A stretch of DNA of 64,000 nucleotides. Origin: Canibacter zhoujuaniae (lineage in GTDB: Bacteria > Actinomycetota > Actinomycetes > Actinomycetales > Microbacteriaceae). Under the pieces are notes generated by a model. The model was given only the letters and a program-made list of their open reading frames with translations. It searched no databases and was not told the DNA's origin. The position numbers and the translations under genes are program-made. Below are positions 16,771 to 26,375 of the stretch, piece after piece (the stretch's first letter is position 1; each line of letters starts with the position of its first letter). Where the stretch lies: NCBI RefSeq assembly GCF_011752015.1, contig NZ_JAAIKA010000001.1, positions 558,001 through 622,000 on the forward strand, read 5' to 3'.

Positions 16771-17370
16771 TTGTCATCAGCCAGCACTTCGCCCGCACGA
16801 GCCGGCAATAAAAATATCGCTCGCGACATTGCCTTTATCGCAGTGTTTGCTGCATTAATTTGGGCTTTCTCGTTTTTGAAGATCCCTGTTGGATCGCTCG
16901 GGGTGCCAATCACCCTCCAAACTTTTGCGATCGGCGTGACCGGCTTTCTTCTGGGGCCTTGGCGCGGTTTTGCAGCAACCCTGCTATACGTAGCACTCGG
17001 CCTGCTTGGGCTCCCCGTGTTCGCTGGCGGCACCGGCGGTTTCACCGTGCTGGCCGGCCCAACTGCCGGATACATTATCGCCTTCCCGCTGTTTGCGCTC
17101 CTGTGCGGCATCGTTGCAAAGCGCTGTCTGTTAAAACTCAGCGGCGTGAAGCTCTGGCTGACTCTCGGCCTGCTTGGTTTGGTTGCTAGCTTTATCACTA
17201 TTCACCCGCTCGGCATCGGCGGCCTAGTTATAAACGCCAACCTCGCGCCCGCTGACGCGATCAAGGCAGATATGCCGTTCTGGCCGGGCGACGCGATTAA
17301 AAACTTCGCTGCTGCAGCGGTTGCAGTGTTCGTGCACAAAGCTTTTCCGCGACTGCTGACTGACGATTAA
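16771..17370 (+). CDS. bioY: biotin ECF transporter S component BioY
   Basis: Substrate-binding membrane subunit of the biotin energy-coupling-factor importer, 199 residues with about six membrane helices. The conserved VPITLQTFAIGVTGFLLGPWRG and GPTAGYIIAFP motifs of BioY are present. The start is a TTG at 16771 with AAGGAG six bases before it; no closer ATG or GTG fits. An N-terminal AxxxA-type helix (IAFIAVFAALIWA) contacts the T component. It heads the bioY-bioM-bioN operon, which lacks biotin-synthesis genes here, suggesting dependence on imported biotin. Confidence 0.95.
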   Translation: MSSASTSPARAGNKNIARDIAFIAVFAALIWAFSFLKIPVGSLGVPITLQTFAIGVTGFLLGPWRGFAATLLYVALGLLGLPVFAGGTGGFTVLAGPTAGYIIAFPLFALLCGIVAKRCLLKLSGVKLWLTLGLLGLVASFITIHPLGIGGLVINANLAPADAIKADMPFWPGDAIKNFAAAAVAVFVHKAFPRLLTDD

Positions 17371-17402
17371 GCGCACCCAAAACAGCGCAAGAATTTCTAG
17401 CA

Positions 17403-18071
17403 GTGATTAAGTTTTATTCAGTGTCGGTGAGGGTGGCTGGTGTGCTGCCAGCCACCCCTGCGCGCGACCTCCTCACAAACATAAACGTCACAATTTCAGA
17501 AAAAATTGTCGCTCTTATCGGCGCAAACGGCTCTGGTAAATCAACGCTGCTACAGCTTATTAACGGCCTCACAAAACCGACAAGCGGCACGGTTTCAGCA
17601 CCCGATCGGGTTGGTTTTGTGTTTACCGACCCTAGTGTGCAGTTGCTGATGCCAACGGTCATCGAAGATATTATGCTCTCGCTGCGGCAGCTGCCCCGCA
17701 GCGAACGCCGTGCCGCAGCGCTTCAGGTGCTTCAGTCTCTCGGGCTGGAAGATCTTGCAACACGCAGTGTGTATGAGCTATCTGCGGGGCAACAGCAACT
17801 AGTTGCCATCGCAACAGTGATGGCAACCGATCCTGAAGTTTTAGTGTTGGACGAACCAACCACCCTGTTAGATCTGCGTAACACCGAGCTTGTGCGTCGT
17901 ATGGTCAAACAGTTAGCCGAGCGTGGCGTACAGATTATTATCGCAACTCACGATCTTGAGCTTGCCGCCACAACAGACCGTATACTGCTCATCGCGGATG
18001 GCAAAATTGCGGCAGATGGCAACCCAGAAACAGTAATTTCCAGCTACAGAAAGCTGTCTCAGAGTGGCTAA
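17403..18071 (+). CDS. bioM: ECF transporter ATPase, BioM/EcfA-like
   Basis: ABC ATPase energising the biotin importer, 222 residues. Walker A is GANGSGKST, the signature is ELSAGQQQLVAIA (A for the usual second G), and Walker B is VLVLDEPTTLLD with the switch His in ATHDLE. The GTG start at 17403 has no clear ribosome site. It lies 32 bases after bioY and overlaps bioN by eight bases. A single ATPase gene implies a homodimer, as in BioMNY systems, rather than an EcfA1/A2 pair. Confidence 0.9.
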   Translation: MIKFYSVSVRVAGVLPATPARDLLTNINVTISEKIVALIGANGSGKSTLLQLINGLTKPTSGTVSAPDRVGFVFTDPSVQLLMPTVIEDIMLSLRQLPRSERRAAALQVLQSLGLEDLATRSVYELSAGQQQLVAIATVMATDPEVLVLDEPTTLLDLRNTELVRRMVKQLAERGVQIIIATHDLELAATTDRILLIADGKIAADGNPETVISSYRKLSQSG

Positions 18072-18675
18072 ACGCGGTTATTTTCTCGGCCGTTACTGGC
18101 CAAACTCCGGCTGGCTGCATAATACACCCGCTGGGGTGAAAGTTAGCGCGCTTATTCTCTTTAGCGCGATCGCCGCATTCGTGCGCAGTCCACAAGTTAT
18201 TTGGGCGCTTATCTGTTTCACACTCATTCTCGGACTGAGCGCGAAACTACCGCTCCGGGAATTAGTGCGCCCACTCCAGCAGATTTGGCTGCTAATTCTC
18301 GTGTTCGGAGTTATACAGTTACTGTTAGCCTCCGTTGCAAGCTTCTTTAGTGTGATTGGAGTGATGATCCTCTGTGTGTTAAACGCAACAGTTTTAATAC
18401 TGACGACCAGAGTCTCTGAGCTCCTCGAACTTTTTAGAACCTGCTGCACTCCCCTGCGTCTCTTCGGAATCGATCCTGAACGCCCTGCGCTCGCAGCCGC
18501 AATCGCAATATCCGCGCTGCCGGTGCTACTAGGTCTGGTTGAGGATGCTCGTATTGCGGCAACCGCGCGCGGCCTCCAAAGGAGCATCCGAGCACGCACC
18601 CTGCCGGTTATTCTCGGCGCTGTAAAGCACGCGGAAGACACCGCAAAGGCCCTACAAGCACGCAATTTAGTGTAG
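18064..18675 (+). CDS. bioN: ECF transporter transmembrane T component, BioN/EcfT-like
   Basis: Membrane coupling subunit of the biotin ECF importer, 203 residues with about four to five helices. The two cytoplasmic coupling-helix signatures that grip the ATPases are visible: ARIAATARGLQ and the second A-R box HAEDTAKALQARNL near the C-terminus. GTG start overlaps the bioM stop, so translation is coupled. The protein is short for the EcfT family but matches BioN, which is usually about 200 residues. Confidence 0.9.
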   Translation: MAKRGYFLGRYWPNSGWLHNTPAGVKVSALILFSAIAAFVRSPQVIWALICFTLILGLSAKLPLRELVRPLQQIWLLILVFGVIQLLLASVASFFSVIGVMILCVLNATVLILTTRVSELLELFRTCCTPLRLFGIDPERPALAAAIAISALPVLLGLVEDARIAATARGLQRSIRARTLPVILGAVKHAEDTAKALQARNLV

Positions 18676-18686
18676 TTTCAAGTCTC

Positions 18687-18829
18687 TGCCCGAGTTCGGG
18701 CACCAAACTTTGGCTGCTTATGCCGAAGAAATTACAGCTACCCTAAATAGGTGTAGGCCCCCGATTGGGCAGAATCGGGGGCCTACTTTGGGTATCTCCT
18801 ACGGTAAAATTGGGCAGAACCGTAGGGAG
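18687..18829. other. cluster of hairpins between bioN and pckG, two with identical loop sequence
   Basis: The gap between the convergent genes bioN and pckG holds four inverted repeats: 16-bp palindrome TGCCCGAGTTCGGGCA at 18687-18702, CCAAACTTTGG at 18703-18713, a 14-bp perfect stem 18753-18766/18773-18786, and a 10-bp stem with one bulge 18796-18805/18819-18829. The 11-mer ATTGGGCAGAA occurs in the apical part of both large hairpins (18764-18774 and 18809-18819). Their arms also share CCTAC and GTAGG, so alternative pairings are possible. At least the 14-bp stem probably acts as a terminator. Confidence 0.6.
18753..18790. terminator. probable terminator between bioN and pckG
   Basis: The 14-bp G/C-rich perfect stem 18753-18766/18773-18786 with 6-nt loop is followed on the plus strand by TTTGGG. 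T-runs are short on both sides, so efficiency is uncertain. Confidence 0.6.
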
Positions 18830-18865
18830 CCCGCTCACCAGTTCGTTACCGAAAAGGTGAAGTTT

Positions 18866-20671
18866 TTATGCGGTTGCGAGCCTGTCACGCAACGCCCCAA
18901 GCTGTCGGTTTAGCTCACCGGGCACGCGGTCGCCGAATTTTGCGAAAAATTCTTCGGTCAGATCGCACTCTGCAAGCCACGACTCAGCGTCAACGTCAAA
19001 GAGTGCGTCTACATCACGCTGTTCCAGCTCAAGACCGGAAAGTTTTAACTCTCCAGCTGCTGGCACCCGCCCAATCGCTAGCGCCTCACCGGCTACTTCA
19101 CCGCTAACCGAGCGGAGAACCCAATCAAGGACGCGTGAATTATCGCCAAAGCCCGGCCACAGGAATTTACCGTCAGCGTCCTTACGGAACCAGTTGACCT
19201 GGAAAATCTTAGGCGCTTTATCACCAAGGAGCTCGCCCATCTCCAGCCAGTGCCCCCAGTAGTCTGCCATGTTGTATCCGCAGAACGGCAGCATCGCGAA
19301 CGGATCACGCCGCAGCTGGCCAACGGTGCCCTCCTGCGCCGCAGTTTTTTCTGAAGAGATGGTCGCGCCCATAAACACGCCATGCTTCCAGTCGAATGAC
19401 TGGGCAACGAGCGGGATGTTTGTTGCGCGGCGACCGCCGAACAGAATTGCGTCGATTGGCACTCCGCTGTCAGCTTTCGCCCACTCATCGGCGAGAGTTG
19501 GGGTCTGCGTAATCGGCACAGTAAATCGTGAGTTCGGGTGTGCTGCCGGGCGGTTATCTGCTGGTGTCCAGTCATTGCCCTGCCAATCGATGAGATGCTC
19601 TGGCACAGCGTCAGTTTTTCCCTCCCACCAGACGTCACCGTCATCTGTCAGCGCAACATTTGTGTAAATCGTGTTGCCCCAGAGTGTGTTCATAGCTGTT
19701 GGGTTGGTTGACTCACCTGTGCCCGGCGCAACACCGAAGAACCCAGCTTCCGGGTTAATCGCGTACAGTCGACCGTCTGCACCGGGGCGCAGCCAGGCAA
19801 TATCGTCGCCGAGGGTTTCGATCTTCCACCCGGGGATGGTCGGTTGCAGCATCGCAAAGTTAGTTTTACCGCAGGCTGAAGGGAACGCAGCCGCAACGTG
19901 GAACGCTTTGTTGGTTTCGGTGTTAGTGGCTTTAATCAGGAGCATATGCTCTGCGAGCCATCCCTCATTACGGCCGAGCACGCTCGCAATACGCAGCGCG
20001 AAGCACTTCTTTGAGAGCAGGGCGTTGCCGCCGTAACCGGATCCAAAAGACCACACTTCCAGAGTCTCTGGGAAGTGGCAAATGTATTTTGTTTCATTGC
20101 ACGGCCATGCGGAGTCTTGCTCGCCAGTTGCAAGCGGCGCGCCAACACTGTGCACGGTGCGCACCCACTGCTTCCCCGCTTCAATTTCACGGTAAACTTC
20201 CGGCGTTACGCGAGCCATGATGTGCATGTTTAGCACAGCGTAGGGTGAATCAGTAATTTGTAAGCCCAACTGGGTAATTGCGCCACCGACAGGGCCCATC
20301 GCAAATGGGATCACGTACAGAGTGCGCCCCTGCATAGCACCGTCAAACAACGGTGTTAGCTCAGCCATCATTTCTTTAGGATCACGCCAGTTATTGCTGG
20401 GGCCGGCATCAATCTGCTCTTTTGAACAGATGAAGGTGCGATCTTCCACGCGCGCCACATCATCAGCGCTTGAGCGCGCTAAAAAGGAGTTGGGGCGAAT
20501 ATCGCGGTTGAGTTTGATGAGGCTGCCAGCTGCAACCATCTCTTCTGTCAGCTGGTTCCACTCAGCTGCACTGCCGTCACACCAGTAAATATTTTTTGGT
20601 TTGACGAGAGAAACAATCGATTCCACCCAATCGATTACTTCCTGGTTTGTAGTCTGAACTGTCTCAGTCAT
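18866..20671 (-). CDS. pckG: phosphoenolpyruvate carboxykinase (GTP)
   Basis: Interconverts oxaloacetate and phosphoenolpyruvate with GTP/GDP, the key gluconeogenic step. The 601-residue protein is full length for the GTP class. The nucleotide P-loop FPSACGKTN is at 263-271 with the reactive Cys267, followed by the metal-binding DDIAWL near 289 and the guanine-binding FWPGFGDNSRVLDW. The ATG at 20671 has AGGGGTG five bases upstream; the longer in-frame start at 20701 is rejected. It is divergent from the RamB-like regulator gene, with two direct repeats in between that may be operators. Confidence 0.97.
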   Translation of the reverse strand: MTETVQTTNQEVIDWVESIVSLVKPKNIYWCDGSAAEWNQLTEEMVAAGSLIKLNRDIRPNSFLARSSADDVARVEDRTFICSKEQIDAGPSNNWRDPKEMMAELTPLFDGAMQGRTLYVIPFAMGPVGGAITQLGLQITDSPYAVLNMHIMARVTPEVYREIEAGKQWVRTVHSVGAPLATGEQDSAWPCNETKYICHFPETLEVWSFGSGYGGNALLSKKCFALRIASVLGRNEGWLAEHMLLIKATNTETNKAFHVAAAFPSACGKTNFAMLQPTIPGWKIETLGDDIAWLRPGADGRLYAINPEAGFFGVAPGTGESTNPTAMNTLWGNTIYTNVALTDDGDVWWEGKTDAVPEHLIDWQGNDWTPADNRPAAHPNSRFTVPITQTPTLADEWAKADSGVPIDAILFGGRRATNIPLVAQSFDWKHGVFMGATISSEKTAAQEGTVGQLRRDPFAMLPFCGYNMADYWGHWLEMGELLGDKAPKIFQVNWFRKDADGKFLWPGFGDNSRVLDWVLRSVSGEVAGEALAIGRVPAAGELKLSGLELEQRDVDALFDVDAESWLAECDLTEEFFAKFGDRVPGELNRQLGALRDRLATA

Positions 20672-20731
20672 TTGCACCCCTGTGTTTTGTTCGCTCCGCA
20701 CTCTGCCCGCACGGCAACGATTGGTTACTTC

Positions 20732-20774
20732 AATTTTGCGGGTTGCAACAGACCCGCAACACCAAATTTTGCGG
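20732..20774. promoter_or_regulatory. two direct repeats AATTTTGCGG in the pckG / RamB-like intergenic region
   Basis: The 10-mer AATTTTGCGG occurs at 20732-20741 and 20765-20774, 33 bases apart, about three helical turns. It resembles the TTTGC core of RamB-type boxes in corynebacteria. Position between the divergent starts suggests control of both genes by the adjacent regulator. Confidence 0.5.
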
Positions 20775-20795
20775 CAAAAATACAGTTTTTTGACA

Positions 20796-20801
20796 TATAA
20801 T
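20796..20801 (+). promoter_or_regulatory. -10 box TATAAT, probable leaderless start of RamB-like gene
   Basis: A perfect TATAAT is followed by six bases and the ATG at 20808. A TTGACA touches it directly and cannot be its -35 box. Confidence 0.7.
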
Positions 20802-20807
20802 CAAAAA

Positions 20808-22328
20808 ATGAGTGATTTAAGGGTCTCAAAAAATGCAAAATTTACTGCTGTAGCAGAGTCCGGGCCTGGCACTCCAAATCGTCCCGGTATCGATAACTTA
20901 ATTCTCGGGAAGCGTCTAAAACATTTTCGGAAAGCCGCAGGTCTCACGCTTGAACAGCTCGGCGCGAGCGTTGGCTTAAGTGCCAGCCAGCTCTCACTCT
21001 ATGAAAACGGCAAACGCGAACCGAAGCTGACGATACTGCAAACCCTTGCACGCGAACTCGGCACCGATATTCAGAAACTGTTTGCCACAGAAGCCCCAAA
21101 CCGCAGATCCGCGCTAGAAATTGCGCTCGAACAAATGCAGCGCACAACAATCTATAAAAATCTTGGTCTGCCGCAGATCCGCTCACCCAAATCCGTCCCC
21201 ACAGATACGCTCGAAGCAATCGTGGGTTTGGGTAAAGAGGTTCACCGCCAAGCACAGCAGCGCGCCGCCACCGCAGAGGGCGCAAAACAGGCGAACACCC
21301 TGCTGCGCGATAAAATGCGCTCACGCAATAATTATCTGCCCGAAATTGAAGAGATTGCCGAAGATTTAATGGCGAGCATTGGGCACACAACCGGCGCTCT
21401 AACCCACCGCGCAGTTGATGTGCTGGCAAATAAGCTTGGTTTCTCCCTGGTGTTTGTGCATGATCTGCCAAGCAACACCCGCTCGATAACCGACCTTGAA
21501 AATGGGCGGATCTACCTACCGCCGGCATCAATTCCGGGCGGGCACGGGCTGCGCGCACTCGCGCTACAGGCAATGGCGCACCACGTGCTCGGGCACGAAA
21601 CGCCCTGGGATTATGCACAGTTTCTGCAGCAGCGTCTTGAAATCAACTATTTTGCTTCCGCCTGCCTGATGCCAGAGAAGCGCACCGCCGACTTTTTGCA
21701 GGCTGCAAAACGCGAGCGCAACCTCGCAATTGAGGATCTGCGTGACGCATTTGGTGTCACCCATGAGGCTGCAGCGCATCGCTTCACCAACCTCGCGACC
21801 GAGCATTTAGATTTACGCGTCCATTTTTATCGTGCGACTGCCGCCGGAGTGTTGGTGCGCGGCTACCAGAATGACGGTCTTGAATTTCCAACAGACGGCT
21901 ACGGGAACGAAGAAGGGCAGCTAATCTGCAAATACTGGGGTGGTCGCACTGCGTTCAAGCGAAAGAATCGCACTAACGAGTTTTACCAGTACACCGACAC
22001 CCCTGAGGGCACTTTCTGGTCGAGCGCACAGACTGGTGAGAGTGAAACCGACGGCGGTTTTTCGATTACGTGCGGTGTCAGCTTTGATGACGCCAAGTGG
22101 TTTCGCGGCCGTGATACGCAGAAACGCACAGTCTCGCTGTGCCCTGCTGAGGAGTGTTGCAAACGGCCTGATGAGCTAATGGCTGAGCGGTGGGAGGGGA
22201 AAAGCTGGGCGAGCGCCCGGATGCACCAGCACATACTCTCGCCACTGCCATCAGGCACTTTTCCGGGCGTTGACGAGGCCGAGATGTACGAGTTCTTAAC
22301 CCGTCACGACGCAGAATTTCAAGGATAG
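20808..22328 (+). CDS. RamB/PrpR-type (ScfR) short-chain fatty-acyl regulator: XRE + IrrE-like domains
   Basis: Transcriptional regulator of 506 residues from ATG 20808. An N-terminal XRE helix-turn-helix (about 30-85, LGKRLKHFRKAAGLTLEQLGASVGLSASQ) is followed by a linker, an ImmA/IrrE-like peptidase-fold domain in which HHVLGHE replaces the usual HExxH, and the C-terminal DUF2083-type domain with YQNDGLEFP and EGQLICKYWGG, plus cysteines in SLCPAEECC. RamB and PrpR of this family sense acetyl/propionyl-CoA-type signals, and PrpR carries an Fe-S cluster in this region (known biology); the cysteines here fit but spacing is unproven. It is divergent from pckG, the likely target. Confidence 0.88.
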   Translation: MSDLRVSKNAKFTAVAESGPGTPNRPGIDNLILGKRLKHFRKAAGLTLEQLGASVGLSASQLSLYENGKREPKLTILQTLARELGTDIQKLFATEAPNRRSALEIALEQMQRTTIYKNLGLPQIRSPKSVPTDTLEAIVGLGKEVHRQAQQRAATAEGAKQANTLLRDKMRSRNNYLPEIEEIAEDLMASIGHTTGALTHRAVDVLANKLGFSLVFVHDLPSNTRSITDLENGRIYLPPASIPGGHGLRALALQAMAHHVLGHETPWDYAQFLQQRLEINYFASACLMPEKRTADFLQAAKRERNLAIEDLRDAFGVTHEAAAHRFTNLATEHLDLRVHFYRATAAGVLVRGYQNDGLEFPTDGYGNEEGQLICKYWGGRTAFKRKNRTNEFYQYTDTPEGTFWSSAQTGESETDGGFSITCGVSFDDAKWFRGRDTQKRTVSLCPAEECCKRPDELMAERWEGKSWASARMHQHILSPLPSGTFPGVDEAEMYEFLTRHDAEFQG

Positions 22329-22337
22329 ATCGTAAAA

Positions 22338-22397
22338 AGTCTCGCGCACCCGAACTGACTTAACTTAGTGTTTGTGTCTAGTCGGGCGCGCGAGACT
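22338..22397. terminator. terminator between RamB-like gene and ndh
   Basis: Long stem: 22338-22347 pairs with 22388-22397 over ten bases, one mismatch, then five more pairs (22349-22353 with 22382-22386). It lies between two convergent stops and serves either direction. Confidence 0.75.
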
Positions 22398-22419
22398 AAA
22401 GATTTAAAAATTTAGGCCG

Positions 22420-23754
22420 TTAGTCACCTTTTGGGCGTGCCGCAAATTCTTCAAACACAGCGCGCGGCTCTTGATTTGCTTCAATTCCTACTGCGTCACG
22501 ACGCCAGAAGAAATGACCCACCCAGCCGCCGAATACGCGCACCTTGCGCTCGAAGGATGGGATCGCCATACCGTGGTAGAAACGGTGCGCCAGCCAAGCA
22601 GCATAGCCCTTCAGCTGCACTTTACGCGACTGGAATACACCGGTGTTCAAGCCGAGACCGGCAACAGCGCCAAGGTTGTCGTGCTTGTACTCCACAAGCC
22701 CCTCACCGCGCAGCGCGGAAACAATGTTGCGCGCAAGCAGCTTGCCCTGACGCACAGCGTGCTGTGCGTTTGGAACACAGAACCCGCCAGGCCCAGGAGT
22801 GTTCGAGATATCCGGTGTTTGCGAGGTGTCACCGGCTGTCCACGCACCCTCAACGACAGCACCCTCCTCGGTCGTCACCTGCAGTGTTGGGCTGCCGATA
22901 ACGTGACCGCGTGGCCCAATAGGCAGGTCGGTGTCGCGCAGGAACGGACGCGGCATAACACCAGCTGTCCAGATGATCAGGTCTGATTCATATGCCTCAC
23001 CGGTTGACAGCTGAATCTTACCGTCGGTCGCGTCCTGCAGTTGGGTGTTAAGGTGAATTTCCACACCGCGACGAGTCTGGTCTGCAACCACCCAGTCAGC
23101 CAGTTCTGCGCTCACCTCTGGCATGATGCGCCCCATCGCTTCGATGAGGTGAAACTTAGTTTCATCAAAAGTGATCTCTGGGTAACGCTGCAGCATTGAG
23201 GTTGCGAAGCTGCGCAGCTCTGAAATAGTTTCAATACCGGCAAAACCGCCGCCAACAACGGTCACAGTGAGCAAACGCTGACGCTCGGGTGAACCAGCAG
23301 GCAGTGACGCAGCACGCTCAAAGTTGCCAACCAAACGGTCGCGCACAGCTGCCGCCTCTTCAATCGTCTTCATGCCAATTGCGTTGTCGGCGATACCAGG
23401 AATTGGGAAGGTGCGAGACACTGAGCCGGTGGTGATCACAATGTGATCGTAGACAAACTCGGTAGTGCTGCCGTCAGTGAGCTGAATGGTCGCACTCTTT
23501 GCGCTGTGACTGATACCGGTTACCTTGCCGTGCAATTCTTTCGTGTGCTTGAGATGGCGACGGCGTGACACCACGGCGTGGCGTGGCTCGATTGATCCCG
23601 CGGCTACCTCTGGGAGGAACGGCAGATACTGCATGTACGGCAGCGGATCAACAATGGTCACCTCTGCTTCGCCCTCACGCAGGTGCTTCTCAAGCTTCCA
23701 TGCGGTGTAGAAACCGGCGTAACCGCCACCGACGATCAGAATTTTCTTCGTCAC
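22420..23754 (-). CDS. ndh: type II NADH:quinone dehydrogenase (NDH-2)
   Basis: Peripheral membrane flavoprotein that passes electrons from NADH to the quinone pool without pumping protons. The 444-residue protein has the FAD loop ILIVGGGYAGF at the N-terminus, the NADH loop VTVVGGGFAGIE in the middle, a WTAGDTSQTPD FAD block, and a C-terminal amphipathic, aromatic-rich segment (RVFGGWVGHFFWRRD) that attaches to the membrane. GTG 23754 is chosen with AAGGAG nine bases upstream; the 24 residues from 23826 are not family-like. It appears monocistronic. Confidence 0.93.
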   Translation of the reverse strand: MTKKILIVGGGYAGFYTAWKLEKHLREGEAEVTIVDPLPYMQYLPFLPEVAAGSIEPRHAVVSRRRHLKHTKELHGKVTGISHSAKSATIQLTDGSTTEFVYDHIVITTGSVSRTFPIPGIADNAIGMKTIEEAAAVRDRLVGNFERAASLPAGSPERQRLLTVTVVGGGFAGIETISELRSFATSMLQRYPEITFDETKFHLIEAMGRIMPEVSAELADWVVADQTRRGVEIHLNTQLQDATDGKIQLSTGEAYESDLIIWTAGVMPRPFLRDTDLPIGPRGHVIGSPTLQVTTEEGAVVEGAWTAGDTSQTPDISNTPGPGGFCVPNAQHAVRQGKLLARNIVSALRGEGLVEYKHDNLGAVAGLGLNTGVFQSRKVQLKGYAAWLAHRFYHGMAIPSFERKVRVFGGWVGHFFWRRDAVGIEANQEPRAVFEEFAARPKGD

Positions 23755-23862
23755 AGACGTATGCTCCTTGGAACTTATGCTCGGCAATTTTATGCTTTGC
23801 GCGTGTAATTTGGGATTTCCACCCAATTAACAACTATATCTATCTAATTTTGCAGTCACCAA

Positions 23863-24354
23863 TTAGTGTGCTGCGGGATCAAAATCGCTCGCTGCCAGCG
23901 CGATATCTCCGATCGGGTTAACTCCGGGGCCAGCCGCCAGCGCGTGCGCAATAAGAGCGTGCAGACATTTCACACGGGTTGGCATTCCTCCGGCGCTCAC
24001 TCCTGAAATCTCAGCAACTTCACCGACACTGTCGCGATCGGCAATAAAGGATGTGTGCGCACTCTCATACTGCGCGCGCAACTCAGCATCGTCAGCCAAG
24101 CGCTCATTCAGCCCAACCATGAATCCGCTAGCCTCCAAGCGCGATGCGGCAGCTACCGCCGCAGGGTGGCAGAGATAGTAAAACGTTGGAAACGGTGTGC
24201 CGTCTTCTAACCGCGGCGCCGTCGCAACAACGGTTGGCTCCCCGCTTGCGGTGCGGGCAGCGATACCAACAACTCCACGAGCTTGGCGGCCAAGCTGCTC
24301 TGTCACGGTGGCGATATCGACGGCGGTTGGTTTTGTATACGGTGGACGAGGCAT
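23863..24354 (-). CDS. DUF501 domain-containing protein
   Basis: Actinobacterial protein of 163 residues, no known reaction. Conserved DUF501 blocks visible: VTEQLGRQARGVVGIAAR near the start, GTPFPTFYYLCHP, ASGFM and GMPTRVKCLHALIAHALAAGPGVNPIGD, the last with Cys and two His that could bind metal. ATG 24354 follows the FtsB/DivIC-like stop by seven bases; the longer start at 24489 overlaps that gene and is rejected. The eno - FtsB/DivIC - DUF501 order is widely conserved in actinobacteria, usually followed by a Ppx/GppA phosphatase gene; here ndh follows instead. Confidence 0.9.
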   Translation of the reverse strand: MPRPPYTKPTAVDIATVTEQLGRQARGVVGIAARTASGEPTVVATAPRLEDGTPFPTFYYLCHPAAVAAASRLEASGFMVGLNERLADDAELRAQYESAHTSFIADRDSVGEVAEISGVSAGGMPTRVKCLHALIAHALAAGPGVNPIGDIALAASDFDPAAH

Positions 24355-24361
24355 CAATTCT

Positions 24362-24889
24362 CTATTCGGTCGGAGCGGCAGGATCAGTATCGGGATCCAC
24401 TTCCGGATCTGTTGCATCAGTGGCGGGATCAGGCGGAGCATTTTCAGCATCAATCTGTTTTGCGGTTCCCGCGATAACGGCTGATGCAAGCAGATTTGTC
24501 ACCCAGCTCTGCGGCGCTTGGGTTAACTGCTCTTCAGTTTTGTGATGTTTGGTGGGCGTCAGGTCAATATCCATAATGACACTCAGTTGTGTCTCACCCG
24601 GCAGCACATAAGAGAGTCGGTTGCGCGCCTCAGCACGCACATAGCTTGGGTCGTTCCAGGCCTCAAAGGCCTTTTGTTCGCGAGCCTGCTCTTCTTTCAG
24701 CTTGGTGAGTTGCTGTTGCAGCTGCGCAATTTCCTGCCGCTGATTCACGTAAACACTAACCTGCGGTCCAATCACGAGCACACCACTCACGATGATCACA
24801 AAAAGCAAAATTGTCATGCCGCCAAAACGCAAACTCGCTGCCCAGTCGCGCACATAGCCACCCCAGCGGGAAATACGGTTTTCGGCCAT
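24362..24889 (-). CDS. septum formation initiator family protein (FtsB/DivIC-like)
   Basis: Bitopic divisome protein of 175 residues. One membrane helix (about 23-45, MTILLFVIIVSGVLVIGPQVSVY) is followed by a coiled coil (about 50-80, QRQEIAQLQQQLTKLKEEQAREQ) and the family motif WNDPSYVRAEARNRLSYVLPGE. The remaining 70 residues are a flexible, acidic Pro/Asp/Thr-rich tail (PDPATDATDPEVDPDTDP). It would bridge FtsQ and FtsL-type partners at the septum. It sits between eno and the DUF501 gene on one transcript. Confidence 0.92.
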   Translation of the reverse strand: MAENRISRWGGYVRDWAASLRFGGMTILLFVIIVSGVLVIGPQVSVYVNQRQEIAQLQQQLTKLKEEQAREQKAFEAWNDPSYVRAEARNRLSYVLPGETQLSVIMDIDLTPTKHHKTEEQLTQAPQSWVTNLLASAVIAGTAKQIDAENAPPDPATDATDPEVDPDTDPAAPTE

Positions 24890-24969
24890 ATGGGATCGCT
24901 ACCTTTGTTTTGCTTTTGGGATTAAGGATACTTACGTTCTAGTTTTAGTGTGCGCTGTATTCAAAATTA

Positions 24970-25000
24970 AGTGGGGCAAACTGCGTCAGTCTGCCCCACT
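24970..25000 (-). terminator. terminator downstream of eno
   Basis: A 14-bp stem with one mismatch (24970-24983 with 24987-25000) and a CGT loop, followed on the minus strand by TTAATTTT. It lies 24 bases after the eno stop, so the FtsB/DivIC-like gene that starts at 24889 may rely on readthrough or its own promoter. Confidence 0.85.
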
Positions 25001-25023
25001 ATTTTAGAACCGTCCTCTAAAAA

Positions 25024-26310
<1,287 letters not shown>

Positions 26311-26375
26311 TTACTCCTTCATGGTGGATAGCCGACCAATCCCGGTCTAACTATAAGTGTAACGAAGCGGTTGCT

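Noticed and set aside
20790-20801. TTGACA directly followed by TATAAT as a complete promoter
   Set aside because: There is no spacer between them, so TTGACA cannot be the -35 of that -10; only the TATAAT is kept.
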